A stretch of DNA of 64,000 bases from Cryptomeria japonica (Eukaryota > Streptophyta > Pinopsida > Cupressales > Cupressaceae): positions 908,243,009-908,307,008 of the forward strand of contig NC_081414.1 of the NCBI RefSeq assembly GCF_030272615.1, in the 5' to 3' direction. This document shows positions 23,783 to 35,560 of the stretch, one piece after another. A program made the translations under genes and the position numbers. The notes under the pieces were generated by a model. It did no database searches, was not told the DNA's origin, and saw only the letters and a program-made list of their open reading frames with translations. How positions within the stretch are numbered: position 1 is the first letter of the stretch; every line of letters begins with the position of its first letter.

Positions 23783-24081
23783 GTACTATGGCTTAAGCAA
23801 ATGTTGAAAGACATAAAGGTAAAATGCAAGGAACCTATTACTATATATTGTGATAACACTGCACCAATTGATATATCTAAGAATCTAGTATTACATTCTA
23901 AACAAAACATGTTTCTATCAAACTGAATTTTCTAAGGGAAAAAGTTGAAGAAAAAGAGATAAAACTGGTTTATGTGAATACTAAAGAATAGCTTGCAGAT
24001 ATTTTCACAAAACCTTTGCCTAAGGAGACTTTTGAATATCTCAGAGATCAACTTGGAGTCATACCACCACTGGTAGAGACT
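23783..24081 (+). pseudogene. Copia A RNase H C-terminal remnant
   Basis: Continues after the TAG at 23780 with LWLKQMLKDIKVKCKEP and DISKNLVLHSK, then a frame change and LREKVEEKEIKLVYVNTKE, an in-frame TAG, and LADIFTKPLPKETFEYL. These are standard Copia C-terminal blocks, ending at about 24081. Confidence 0.88.
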
Positions 24082-24473
24082 TAGACAGTTGATGATTGTC
24101 ATCAACCGGCAGAATTAAAAGACAAATCTTTTACTCCGGTCTTTGATGAGGAAGCTACTTCTCAGGGGGAGTAGTTGGTATATTGAATTGATTAGCATTT
24201 TGTATATGAACTTGGTTTTCTTATTATAAATTTGGCATTTGATGTCAAAGGGGGAGAGATATCTATGGAAAAAAACATTATCTTTTAAGAGAACTTTGGA
24301 TAACACATGTTGCTCCCAGGGGGAGAGATTGTTGTTTGAGAGAGACTATTACTCTTTGTATTCTGGTTATGATCTTTTTGGAGAGATTGTTGGTTTTTGG
24401 TTTTTGGCATTTCTGTTTTGGCACTTTGATGGTTTTTCCATCTTGTGTTGCCATCAATGCCAAAGGGGGAGAT
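24082..24473 (+). promoter_or_regulatory. Copia A 3' non-coding region with G-rich purine tracts and PPT
   Basis: Four GGGGGA-type tracts at 24165, 24249, 24319 and 24465. The last, CAAAGGGGGAGAT, touches the 3' LTR and is the plus-strand primer (polypurine tract). CCATCAATG at 24451-24459 faces CATTGACG at 24499 in the LTR (CATTGATG in the 5' LTR at 2029). Confidence 0.8.
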
Positions 24474-25537
24474 TGTTGGTATTTTGGTATGGTTTTGTCA
24501 TTGACGTGAACACCTACTAAAGCACTAACACTTTGGAGATCCAACAACATTCACCGGCAAGCAAGTAACTATTGCATAGTTACTGGTATATGGTTCACCG
24601 GCAGGATATAATGATCACCGACACTTGGAATGATATGGAAGGCACTTGGTAATGTCGAAGACATCGTGTGGACACTTTGTTTTGAAGAATTGATCATTGG
24701 TATAATCATATTTGCATGTTTGCTTTTACCGGCAAATAGGTCCAGGGTTACCTAGGGTTACACCAGCAGGTTTATCTTTTCCAAATTAGCATGGCACGCT
24801 ATGGAGATGATTTATTATTGTTGTAAATGCTTTAAGCCGACATGTTTAATTCGTTATTGCATCGGACATTATATTGTTTGTAAAATGTTTTATTGTAATA
24901 TCTTGTAGAGCCGACCTACTAAAATTGGTCTTAGGTTTGGTATAAATGTAAGATCTTATTTGTAAGATCGAATGTGGAATGCGAAAAAGAATTAAGTGAA
25001 GGTATATGCGAGATTAAGAAGAGCTATACACGAAGACATCATTTGAAGGTGAAGCTAAGTTTTTGTGGAAGCATATCAGCATTACACTGGTATTGAATCC
25101 AGCATATGAAGATGTTATTTTGTGCAGTACATTCTTATTGGATTTAACCATCCAACTGTAGTCAGTGTGACTCCCATTTTGTGATTGAGCAATGAGCTCT
25201 AGGCTATTGGGCCTATCTGCATGTGCAGACCCCATTTATGTACACTTACTATTTGCAGTAGTATCATCTGATTGTGGGTAAGGTTTCCCACTGTGGTTTT
25301 TCCCCTTACAGGGTTTCCACGTACAAATATTGGTGTTATGTGTTGTGGATGACTTTGTGTTTATGTTTCATGCATTAATCTTTACCGGTATAGCAATTAA
25401 CTGTTAACATTGTCTACTGGCATACTTAACTGGTTTACCAGTATTAAGCATTAAGTTGATTGAGTTGTTTTTTGTTTGAATTTATTAGACAACTGATTCA
25501 CCCCCACCCCCCTCTCAGTTGTCTCCGGGACCTAACA
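24474..25537 (+). repeat. Copia A 3' LTR
   Basis: 1,064 bp, TGTTGGTATT…CCTAACA. TATA box at 24941-24947. Some insertions relative to the 5' LTR (for example GGAAGGCACTTGG near 24638) show the pair has diverged. Confidence 0.95.
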
Positions 25538-25542
25538 CAAAG
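25538..25542. other. Target-site duplication of Copia A, right copy
   Basis: CAAAG, matches 1999-2003. Confidence 0.95.
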
Positions 25543-25578
25543 ATCATAAATGGACAAAGTAATGATGAAACAGATTAG
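25543..25578 (+). pseudogene. LINE ORF2 C-terminal codons, right of Copia A
   Basis: Joining position 2003 to 25543 keeps the LINE frame for 11 codons to TAG at 25576-25578. This fits the short tail after the RNase H domain. Confidence 0.65.
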
Positions 25579-27443
25579 TAGGAATGCTATGAGTAATTAT
25601 AATAATGTCAGTACCGTTTATTGCAAGACTTACACTATCACTTCCCATGCTTTATGGGTATATTTGGTAGTTCTGAGAAATCTCTTGCCTAAAGCTCTCT
25701 GCAATTCTCGACCTGTTGCTCTAAACAGAGAAAAAATGGGAGGAAATTGATGCTGCTATGAACCTAGCAACTGCAAGGAGTGGAAGCAAAAGGAGGTTGT
25801 TTAGAACATTTTGCAGAAGGGCGGGTTTTCAAAGTTTATGGAGAGGCTCCATGGGCGCGACGCCATAGTTACTAATTTCTTTTGTAAAAAATGGAGAAAG
25901 GGAACTCTGAAGATGGGAGATCAATCTATCTCCATAGATGAAGACCTCATTTCTCAGGTTACAGGTCTCCGTAGGGAAGGAAGCAATTACTAGAGAGACA
26001 AGAAATTGAGCAAGGAGGCCATTGAAAGATATCCTGAAATGACAAAGGAGAAAAAGCTCCTAGTTAAGCTAAGTAAAACTTACTATCCTCCTAGGGCTTT
26101 TGTTAAACCATGGAGGGAGGTCTTATTTTCTATAATGTGCTATGTAACTTTGGATGGTAGATTCACAAAAGTGTATGGCTACCATTTTGTTTTTTTGAAT
26201 CATTTTAGGTATGATGAAAAAGTTAATATCCCATATTTTCTGTTGTGCTCTATGAATGCAACCATTAAGGCCCATAAAGAGAACCCTAAGGGTGATACAA
26301 CCATGCATCAAGGTCTCATGGTATTAATTTATGACCACCTCAAAGCCAACCAAATTGCCCACCCTCAGCTTTCCATCTTTGAGTTTGAGGAGGAAGGGTC
26401 AAGATTCTATTTTTTCTATGGGTGAGGAGTCAGATAGTGATTTGATGAGTGAGTCTGAAGAGAGTCTGGATGAATCTAAAGCGGAAACTAGAAAGAAAAG
26501 AAAACATGCGAGAACCAAGCCTTCCTCCTCGAAGGGTAAGAATAAATCTAAAGATAAAGTTCTCCAAATTAGCTCCTCCTCGGAGGAAGAGGTCTCTGAG
26601 GATTCTAAGAAGGAACCCCAGTCTCCTCAGAAAAAGAAAAACAAAACTTCTATTTAGACAAGGAACAAACAGAAGAAACAAGATGAGCTCAAGGAACAAG
26701 TGCAGAGAAAGAATCCGGACTTCGACCAGAATTTGGAGGAGACCACTGGGGAAGGTTTTGAACAGAGAATCGTAAAAGTTGGTAAAATCACAGTCGGAGA
26801 CACCTCCAATAAGGAAAAAGACAACTCTGGTGAGAAATCACCCTCCTCATATCCTCCTCCTGAGGGTTTGAAAGTCTTTGTGGACACCATTGATTGGCTA
26901 ATTTCGAGTTACAAGAAAGCTATGGAGGATATTAAGAAGCTCAATCACAGAGTCCAAATCCTGGAGACTATCAGTTTTGGCGGAGGCAATTCAATGGTAG
27001 TACAGGTTGAGGATTTGACTAAAATTGTTGCTAGAGCCGAAGAGATCAGAGACTCCTTTAACCCCAGGTTCGAGAAAATCGAGAAAGACCTGACTGAGAG
27101 GAAAAATAATGAGATTGGTATGGATCAAAGAATGGAGGAAACTGACAAAAAAGTCAATAAAATTGAAGAAAGCCTTAAAAGCATTGCAAAACAAAGCTTA
27201 AATATTTTGAAGGCATCAGCTAGCAGCACAAAAATGCTCATTAGTAAAATGGAAGAGGAGAAGGACTCCCTGGAGATTGAACCTAACATGGATGGCATGA
27301 GAGAAGTGCAAGGACCTAGAACAAGGACCAGAGGTAAAAAGAAGGAGAAAAAGCCTAACAAAGACATGGAAGAATTCAAAGCTGTCGCGACAAACTATGA
27401 TCAGCTGGTGAATAAGGCAGAGGAGCTCCTTAAGTATTTTTAG
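25550..27443 (+). pseudogene. Broken ORF with VTG block and coiled coil, next to the LINE end
   Basis: Not a family I can name. Frame pieces 25550-25750, 25811-25993, 26006-26425 and 26700-27443 look like one protein with a few stops and frameshifts; a second frame reads well at about 25730-25850 (EEIDAAMNLATARSGSKRR). The first part has MERLHGRDAIV, ISIDEDLISQVTGL and, further on, GYHFVFLNHFR, IPYFLLCSMNATIKAH and QGLMVLIYDHLK. The LHG…I..E.I..VTG order recalls ORF2 of elements C, D and E. Next come a Ser/Glu/Lys-rich linker (26420-26660) and a coiled-coil-like region (26930-27250), then a basic stretch (RTRTRGKKKEKKPNK). The piece overlaps the LINE stop at its 5' end. It may be an extra LINE ORF, an ORF1 of another LINE, or a captured segment. 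Confidence 0.55.
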
Positions 27444-27640
27444 TTGTGTTGTGTTTTCTCAGGTTTTTTCTGCTCTGTTGTTCCTTTCTTTTGTTGTCAT
27501 TTCAGTTGACTGGTTTTTGCCAGTCATTTTGTAAGTTGTTCCTAGTAGATCTGGATACTTTTTGATGAACTATTTTATGCTCCTATGTTAAAGGTTTCGG
27601 GTCCTTAAAACCTGTTTTTCTTATTAATCAGAACATATTA
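27444..27640 (+). other. Probable LINE-type 3' end
   Basis: T-rich stretch after the ORF that finishes with GGTTTCGGGTCC, TTAAAACCTG and TTATTAATCAG, text that by memory resembles the non-coding ends of plant LINE ORFs. No poly(A) tail is visible. Confidence 0.35.
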
Positions 27641-28540
27641 TACTTTGTCGATAATTTAAAAAATATTAAAAAAAATATTATTTGAAAAGTGTGAGGGTAA
27701 AGATAACCATCATCGCCCTCCTACTAAAAATAAAATGGAAAATGAATTCCAACAAAAGATGTGTATCATATAATTAATCAATCGAATTACACAATAATAA
27801 TAATTAGATAAGTTTTAGAAATTGAAAATATTAGATTTGACTTTGATGTCAAATTACTAACAATTATTAAAGACAATAAATTTCTATCAAACGGAGTTAA
27901 CAATAAAAGAGAAAAGAAAGGACATTGATAAAGAAAAATGTGAATCAATAATAAATGGTTCAAATATATGTCAACAATTATTAGAGATATGGTAAGTAAT
28001 ATAATATGAATAAAATTGTGATAATAGCTTTTCACGAGTCACATTTGATAATGTTGATGATAAACATTTTTAATATTTATAATATAATATAAAATATTAA
28101 TAATATTTTTTAAGTCTATATATAAATTAGAATGATAATTCAACAACTATATTTTACGTTGTCAATAATTTAAAAATTAAAAAAAATTAATTATTTGAAA
28201 AGTATTAGGTTAAAGATAACCATTGCAACCCCCCTACTAATATAATAAAATGAAAAAAGTGAAATTCCAATAAAAGATATGTATCTTATAATCAGTCAAT
28301 CCAGTTACATAATAATAATTGGATAAATTTTCGAAATTGAAAATCTTAGATATGACTATGATGTTAAATTATTAACAATTATTAAAGACATTAAATTTCT
28401 ATCAGAATGAGATAACAACTAAAAAGAAATATATAAGTTTCAGAAATTAAAACTCTTAGATGTGACTATGATGTCAAATTACTAACATTATTAAAAATAA
28501 TAATTTTTTATCAGAATAAGAAAATATCCAAAACATTGAT
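27641..28540. repeat. AT-rich segmental tandem duplication, about 513-bp period
   Basis: 27645-27910 and 28158-28425 are diverged direct copies (shared GGTAAAGATAACCAT, ATAATAATAATTAGATAA-like and TTAAAGACA text). 28434-28530 repeats about 100 bp of the second unit again. No ORF or transposon end was recognised. Confidence 0.75.
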
Positions 28541-30690
28541 AAAAAAAAAAAGTTAGACAATCAAATTTAAAAATATATCGAAAATATACCAAACTGATAA
28601 CTACCTTCAATCCAATATATTTAATCAATTTGGAGAATGGTGATTCACAGAACCAACCAGCATCGGCATCGACCAACTAACTTCGGGCCGCCCATCGTAT
28701 AAAATAATTAAATTTGTCGACCTTTTAAAAGTCTGATCTTTACATGTTACCAGTCAGACCAAATAATAAGTCGGCAACGTGTATGGACAACGGAATGTCC
28801 CCTGGATTTTCTTTTTTGGTGGCGCAAATCTGAATTTGCGACGTCGGTGGTGGAAAAGTGAGTAAACTGATTTGTTCCAAGTGTCTCTGAGGATTTCAGA
28901 GATTCCATGGAAGCCTCACAGAGCTTGACACAGAATAGAATTTTTATTAATACAAATCACTATCCATGATTTTATGAACAGACAAGTAACTTTTAACTGA
29001 CCGACCTGTTCCCTTCAGTGCTCCACCTGGAACAAATTTCATGGAGAATCTTTAAGACCTTGGCAGATAATGTTCATTGTCGTGTTTTTCCAGACGCAGA
29101 GTAACTTGGCGTTCAAGTCAAGTCCCAGGAATTATTAAATTCCTCACCAGTCGCATTCTAGAAATTGTTCTGTATCCAAAATTTAATATTATCAACTTGA
29201 TTTCCGTGTCATTAATAATATTGAATTAAGCCTTAAATTCCACGAGTCTATTACCTTTTCCTGCTTTGAAACTGACAAAATTTTACTTCTTTCTGAATAT
29301 TCTGGTTGATACTCAAACCCTGACCGACTTTTAGTTTAACACCCTAGGCAATTGATTGTTTAGGCAAACCGCCATTGACTCTCAGAGGAATCTCTAGCTT
29401 TGGCGCCGCTGTCTTTACGACAAATGTTATTATTTTCGACTTTAAAACCCTTGCTGTTGTTTTGTAGGGTTAGCCGTACAATAATTTTCTGCATCTTGTG
29501 ATGGATCGAGGAGAAATCAACCAAAAAAGTATAGTGCAAAAGGTCACGAGTCAGAATCGGCAGGATTAATTTAGAAGAAACTTGTCAATTTCCAGGCCTT
29601 CAGATGTATGGACGGCTTGAATTTAATACAGACGGCTTGGAAGAAATTTTCTCTGTCCCGTACAAAGGCAGACCAGTTCACAGTGCCGTAAATCCGCGTG
29701 TCCATTTTTCTTTCGAAATTTAAAGGAAATCTTTATGTGACTGTCACCGTTAAACGCCAAATTGCAGCTGTTCTCAAAGCGGAAATAATTATACGCTTTG
29801 AATCCAGAGCTTCACAGAACAATTGCCGCGTGTCGCTGTTACACATTTACAGCGAGACATGGCACGAATTCCTTGAACAGCTCGAGCTTTAAGACATTGC
29901 CGTATGTCGCAGTTCAGAAAATTATGTGCTTCGTCCTACTTTTAGTGCATGACACCTGGTTCCAAGTACAGAGGAACACTCGTCCATTTCCTATTGATAG
30001 AAAGTTCACATTTCAGAGACAATCTGTAAAATTATACGGCATTATACCTCGAATTTCGCATCCGCCGAAATATTTTAACTCCCAGCGATCTTCTTCACCC
30101 CAGAAATTCAGATCCGCGTGTGGACAATAATAGAAAGTAAACTTTAAGCTACAACAGCGGTTGTCAGGGCCTAAATCTGGTGGTAACTTGTCATATTCCC
30201 GACCTGTGCTTAAATAAATAAATAAAAATAAATGGTGGAGAAGGAGCTGAGACAGCTCACAAGTTTGTAGCCGGTCAGTCACGGTGGGCCATGGCTGTGG
30301 ATTCTTGACGCGTAGAGGTGGTCCTGTGAGAGAATTCTAAAAATTTAACAGATTTATTTGAAATTTTTTGGCCCTACAGTTTTACAGATCAGAGCGAAAA
30401 GGATGTTCGAATACAAAATTACGGTCAAATTCTTTACTAGTCGGTCAGTTATATTAGTTACATGTCGATTGCACAGGCTTCCACACCAGTCAGATTCAGT
30501 CCGATTCATGTTTTGCGCCTCCAATTTATAAAATAAGCAGTCAATTAATAAACAAATCTTGCTGTGTTTTCAAATCAATCACCTCTCTGTTGAGCTATCA
30601 ATTCGTACTCACTGTTTGAGAACCCAAATCACTTGGCTGTTAATGGAGATGAAAGGTTATAATGTTTTGGTTTGGTGGTATTAAATATGA
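28541..30690. other. Higher-complexity spacer, no recognised gene
   Basis: About 2 kb without the repeats that fill the rest of the window and with visibly higher GC. Only short frames occur (for example 29698-29892 and 29798-30130) with no motif I know. A small perfect inverted repeat CGCAAAT/ATTTGCG is at 28823-28829/28834-28840. It could be old host sequence or an unrecognised element. Confidence 0.5.
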
Positions 30691-30699
30691 ATTGTCATA

Positions 30700-30850
30700 A
30701 GCCAGTACTTGTTTGGATCTTTTGGCACTTAGCATGAGGACAAGGTTCGAGTCCATTAGAATAAAACCTAAGACTCGGGTTCGAATCTCCTAGAGTATTT
30801 GTGTCCTCTCAGGAACTCACATTTTGCGCATGAATATGTATTAGGTGTGG
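30700..30850 (+). repeat. Possible tRNA-derived SINE trace
   Basis: Two matches to the RNA polymerase III B box, GGTTCGAGTCC (30744-30754) and GGTTCGAATCTCC (30778-30790). TGGCACTTAGCATGAGG at about 30723 could be a weak A box, at plausible distance from the second. No clear ends or target duplication. Confidence 0.3.
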
Positions 30851-31207
30851 TGTTCCAGTCACCTCACCGACTTCCTTATGAGCTAAGTTAACTGAATTAG
30901 ACACATGACTTATATTGAAGATTCCAGAGCTTTTCTCTTGGCTTTATATGATGATCATAAGATATAATTTGATAAATAAATTGGTTTGTGCTGTCGAAGT
31001 TGACTTCCATGCAAAATTCACAACAGCTATTGCTTTATTTATTGATAGTTGCCATCTCTGGTTCGGTTTTGTTTGACAAAACGGAATAGATATATAACTA
31101 GCAATTGCATTTTGGTGTGCAATGGGTACGCCGAATAAGTATGGAGGGTCAATTAGAAAAAAAGGGTCCATTTCTTGCATACATTTATGCAATACATGAC
31201 ATCGATT

Positions 31208-31366
31208 GGTAGGCCATTTAGCAAATGATGTTTTTTTTTGAAAAAAGTATCAATGGAGAAGTGATAACTTCAAATCAACTATGCATCCTCTTACAAGGAC
31301 TGAAATGCAATTGAAGCGAAACCTCTGAATGAGAAAGTTAATTAGGCTCCATTACCAATAAGCTCT

Positions 31367-31398
<32 letters not shown>
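31208..31398. repeat. GA-tailed repeat, copy 1
   Basis: About 160 bp (TATGCATCCTCTTACAAGGA, then CTCCATTACCAATAA) followed by an (AG)n run at 31368-31398. It has counterparts at 31908, 34690 and 35560. Confidence 0.65.
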
Positions 31399-31851
<453 letters not shown>

Positions 31852-31907
31852 AGAGTAATATTAATATAAATAGTTTATTTAATGTATAATTATAATTCAT
31901 GGGATGA

Positions 31908-32080
31908 ATTTGTAGCCCATCTAACAAATGATGTTGTTTGTTCAAATAATGTCTTAATGAAGAAATGATAGATTGAAAATAATTATGCATCCATTTATAG
32001 GGTTCTACATATGAGAGAAAATCCTCTAAATCGGGAAGATAATCAGGATCCGTTATCAACAATCTCATATTATGTTTGTA

Positions 32081-32122
<42 letters not shown>
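31908..32122. repeat. GA-tailed repeat, copy 2
   Basis: Aligns with copy 1 from GTAGCCCATCTAACAAATGA through TATGCATCCATTTATAGG, then TTATGTTTGTAAT and an (AG)n run at 32083-32122. Confidence 0.65.
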
Positions 32123-32125
<3 letters not shown>

Positions 32126-32440
32126 TGGAAGAAGAAAAATGGAGGGATAGAGATAAAAAGGCAAAGAGATATTGATAAAAAGGTATAAAGAGAGGGAGAT
32201 GGATGGTTACAGAGAGGGAACATGTCTAGATATAGAGGGGGAGAGAGGATGATAAAGGTAGAGATGAAGATAGAGAAAGACAAGAAGATTGAGATAAATA
32301 AATAGAGATAGAGAGGGGTAGAGGGGGAAATAAAGACAACAAGAGATAGGGAGATAGAGAAGAAGATGTAGAGAGAGATATAAAGGAAGAGGAAGAAGGA
32401 GAAATGGAGAAAGATTTAAACACAGATAGAGATATAAGAA
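32123..32440. repeat. GATA/GAGA polypurine-rich low-complexity tract
   Basis: Degenerate AGAGATAGAGGG-type sequence that continues the GA tail of copy 2. Open frames on the opposite strand here (Ser/Leu-rich) are artefacts of the low complexity. Confidence 0.85.
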
Positions 32441-32443
32441 GAT

Positions 32444-32445
<2 letters not shown>

Positions 32446-32515
<70 letters not shown>
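32446..32515. repeat. Compound (TG)n(AG)n microsatellite
   Basis: (TG)20 at 32446-32485 followed by about 15 AG units to 32515. Confidence 0.95.
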
Positions 32516-32517
<2 letters not shown>

Positions 32518-33750
32518 ATAAAAAGAGATATAATGGGAAAGAGAGAGGGGGAAGGGAGAGACGAAGAAAGGGATATAATTTATTCTATAATATAAAATTT
32601 CACAATAGTATGAATTTTAATATTTTTTTTTTTTTAAATAGACATTTTTATAAATATTATCTTTAAAAAATAAAAAAGATAAATTAACTTTTCAAATTTT
32701 ATATGGTTTTAATTAACCAAATTCACTAGCACTTATCACAAGTCTTAGAAACAATGACTCCATATATGGTATACATTACACTACGATAATCATACTCCAT
32801 GAGATGTGATCATATTCTTCTTTTTTCATATGGGTAAATTACTTATGGGTGTCCAACAATCTTCAATGCTTGACTTACATGTAAACAACCTTAATTTTAA
32901 CAAGTCACTTTTATTTTCTTGTTCATGATTATTATTTGTTCACTTTGTTGTAATGATGGATAGACTAGTTGAAAGGTGTTTGCCAAAACAATATTTTATA
33001 TATTATATATTAATACATATATAATATATGTATGCATTTAACATTTAATATGACATATTAATACATGTAATATTTATTATATATTAGATAAAAAAATAAA
33101 TTTAACTATATATTCATTATATAATATTTATATGTATTTAATATCTACATATATTTAATATAAAAAATTAAAACTAAATAAATATTATAAAAGAACAAGT
33201 GTTTATCACAACAATGTTTAATATTTAATAATAAAATTAAATAAATATTGTACAGATAACATTTTTTTATTCTTTAATTTAATATTGATTTTACAATACT
33301 AGTATATATCTATATAATTATAATTAAATCTATTTACTTAAAATTAAAATGGACATCTTTTTAGGCATATTTAAGGCTGGTGTAATGTTGTGTGGAAGGA
33401 AATTTTGGAGAATACCAAACTTGTAATCCTAATAATAATAATAATAATAAATTAAAATGTTATCACTTGTGTTGAAAGATGGAAAAGGTACTTTCATGGC
33501 ATGATTAAGATAGGTATGTGATGTCCCATGCTATAATTTTGTAAAATATTAAGCAATACCTGTATGGTGGCATATATGAATTTTTAGACATCAAATCGAA
33601 TTTGGTCTGACATTTGTGAAATCTGGGATTTCTTATGCCAAAATATAAATTAGATTTGAAAAAGGCAATAAATGTATGGGATTATTTAAAATAGTGAATG
33701 TTGTGCATTTCCCCATGAGCATGCCAATGATCCACCGAAAAGTTCAATTA
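32516..33750. other. AT-rich spacer
   Basis: Low-complexity AT-rich DNA with short palindromic ATATTA runs (32998-33330) and an (AAT)n-like run near 33430. No gene recognised. Confidence 0.6.
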
Positions 33751-33765
33751 GCAATTTTTTTTGGT

Positions 33766-33860
33766 CTATAGATAGAGGGATAGGGAAAGAGATAGGGAGA
33801 GAGATAGAGAAAAAAGAGTGGGAGAGATGAGTGAATAAGATAGAAGTAGAGATAATGAGA
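33766..33860. repeat. Short GA/GATA polypurine tract
   Basis: Degenerate AGAGATAGGGAGAG sequence, similar in composition to the larger tracts on either side, but the preceding text does not clearly match the GA-tailed repeat. Confidence 0.7.
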
Positions 33861-33890
33861 CAAACAATTATAAATCAAATTAATCCTAAT

Positions 33891-34175
33891 CACTTTTAAT
33901 TATTATTTGTAATTCCATAAAAAGATATAAATAATTAAAATGATTTTCAAACTTAAATATAAATTAAAGTCAAAACCTATTAAAAAGATAAAAAATCAAT
34001 TCCTAATTTTATGATTTATTTAATTCAACTTATATATTTCTTTTTACTTTTAATTATTATTGGTAATTTCATAAAAAAGATATAATTAAAAAAAATAAAA
34101 CTTAAATTAAATTAAAATGAAACACATTAAAAAGATAAAAAATAAATTCATAATTTTATGATTGTTTTAATTTAA
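33891..34175. repeat. Tandem duplication, about 155-bp period
   Basis: 33892-34040 and 34047-34175 share CTTTTAATTATTATT, then TATTAAAAAGATAAAAAA-like and AATTTTATGATT text in order. Confidence 0.7.
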
Positions 34176-34689
34176 CTTTAATATACATAATAATTATTAA
34201 AATAAATGATTGGAAACTAATAAATATTATAAAAGAAACACAAAATATTATCAATGGGTTTCCTTACATACTTCATTTACTTGATCATGCATAGTGTCTC
34301 ATTTGTAGTTGTCGAATTAGAACTAAGAGTGAGTTTTTTTTCCATTGGATGGAGACACGAGGGCCATTCATTGGTTTGTGCTGTACACCATTCAAAAAAA
34401 TTGTATGTCGTATTCTACACATATAGATATTATGAAACTTAACCAAAGCATAATAAAAATAATCTCCAATAAAGCAAAAAGAAAAAGAAAAATTAGAATA
34501 AATGACCACGATGAAAAAAAAAGAAAAGAAAAACAAACAACTAAAATGTACTAAACTGAAAAAATAACAAACATATAATATATCTAACATTAATAATTAT
34601 ATTACACAAATCATAAAATATAGTTACAAATATTCAGCTCCCATTAAAGCCATGATAATAACTAAAATTAAATATTCCCATATTCCTAT
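34176..34689. other. AT-rich spacer
   Basis: Short frames on both strands near 34254-34590 show no motif and no codon constraint visible by eye. Nothing else recognised. Confidence 0.55.
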
Positions 34690-35560
34690 AGTACTTCAAT
34701 TATGCAACCACTTACAAGGATCTAAACACAATTGAAAAAAATCTTTGAAGTAGGAGTATAATCAAGTTCAAATACCAACAAGATCATTTTATGTTTGCAA
34801 AAAGGAGGGAAGAGGAATGAGGGAGAGATAGAGGGGCAAAGAGGGATATAGAGAGAATGAGAGGGAGAGATAAAGAGAGAGATAAGACAAAGAGACATAG
34901 AGGTCAAAGAGATAAGTATAATGAGAAGGAGAGAGAGGGAGAGATGGAAAGAGATGTTCATCATGCTAGGAAGTGATATAAAGAGAGGAGTAGAGAGAGG
35001 AAGAATATAGGGGTAGAGGGATATGGAGAGATAGAGATAGAAAGGCAAAAAACATGTAGGTATAGAGGTATAGGAAGAGGGAGAGAGGGAGACATATAGA
35101 AATAGAGTGGTAGAGAGAGAGATAGAGGGAGAGGTAAGGTAGATTGATGTAGGGAGACAGAGAGGGAGAGATAGAGAGATATAGAGGGAGAGAGAGAGGG
35201 AGAGGGAGAGATAGAGAGATATAGAGGGAGAGGGAGAGGGAGAGGGAGAGATAGATGTAGATGATGAGATAGAGTGATAAAGATGTGAGGGGAGATAGAA
35301 GAGGCTTGGAGAGGGAGAGAGAAATAAGTAGAGGAAGGAGAGAGAATACATGGGTGAGAAAGGGAGAGAGACACTTGTAGAGAGAGAGGAGAAGAAGAAA
35401 AGGAGGATGGATACAGGGAGAGATAGATAAATATATAGATAGGGAGTGGGAAAGGGAGAGGGAGATATATAGATAGAGAGAGAGGGACCTTAATGAATAA
35501 AGAAGAAGAGAGGGGGTGATATATAGAGGGATATAGAGAGAGATATAAAAGTTATTAATG
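34690..35560. repeat. GA-tailed repeat, copy 3, with a 760-bp polypurine tract
   Basis: 34690-34798 matches the other copies (TATGCAACCACTTACAAGGA, TTTTATGTTTGCAAA). 34799-35560 is then almost entirely purine on the plus strand (GGGAGAGATAGAG-type units). Long Ser/Leu/Pro frames on the minus strand are shadows of this composition. Confidence 0.75.

Larger units (their letters stand above)
2004..25537 (+). mobile_element. Copia A: full-length LTR retrotransposon carrying two nested Gypsy elements
   Basis: Two LTRs of about 1.05 kb, a tRNA-iMet-type primer site, gag with a zinc knuckle, protease, integrase, RT and RNase H in the Copia order (integrase before RT), a polypurine tract and a perfect CAAAG target duplication. 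The 23.5-kb span shrinks to about 6.7 kb once Gypsy-1 and Gypsy-2 are subtracted. All coding parts carry stops or frameshifts, so this copy is dead. The integrase and RT text resembles the Tork/SIRE group of plant Copia elements; I do not assign a lineage firmly. It landed in the last codons of the LINE RNase H reading frame. Confidence 0.95.

Noticed and set aside
34722-35374. Long Ser/Leu/Pro-rich frames on the minus strand (137-209 codons)
   Set aside because: They are complementary to the GA/GATA polypurine tract; stop codons are simply rare in such sequence. Similar frames at 31676-32423 have the same cause.
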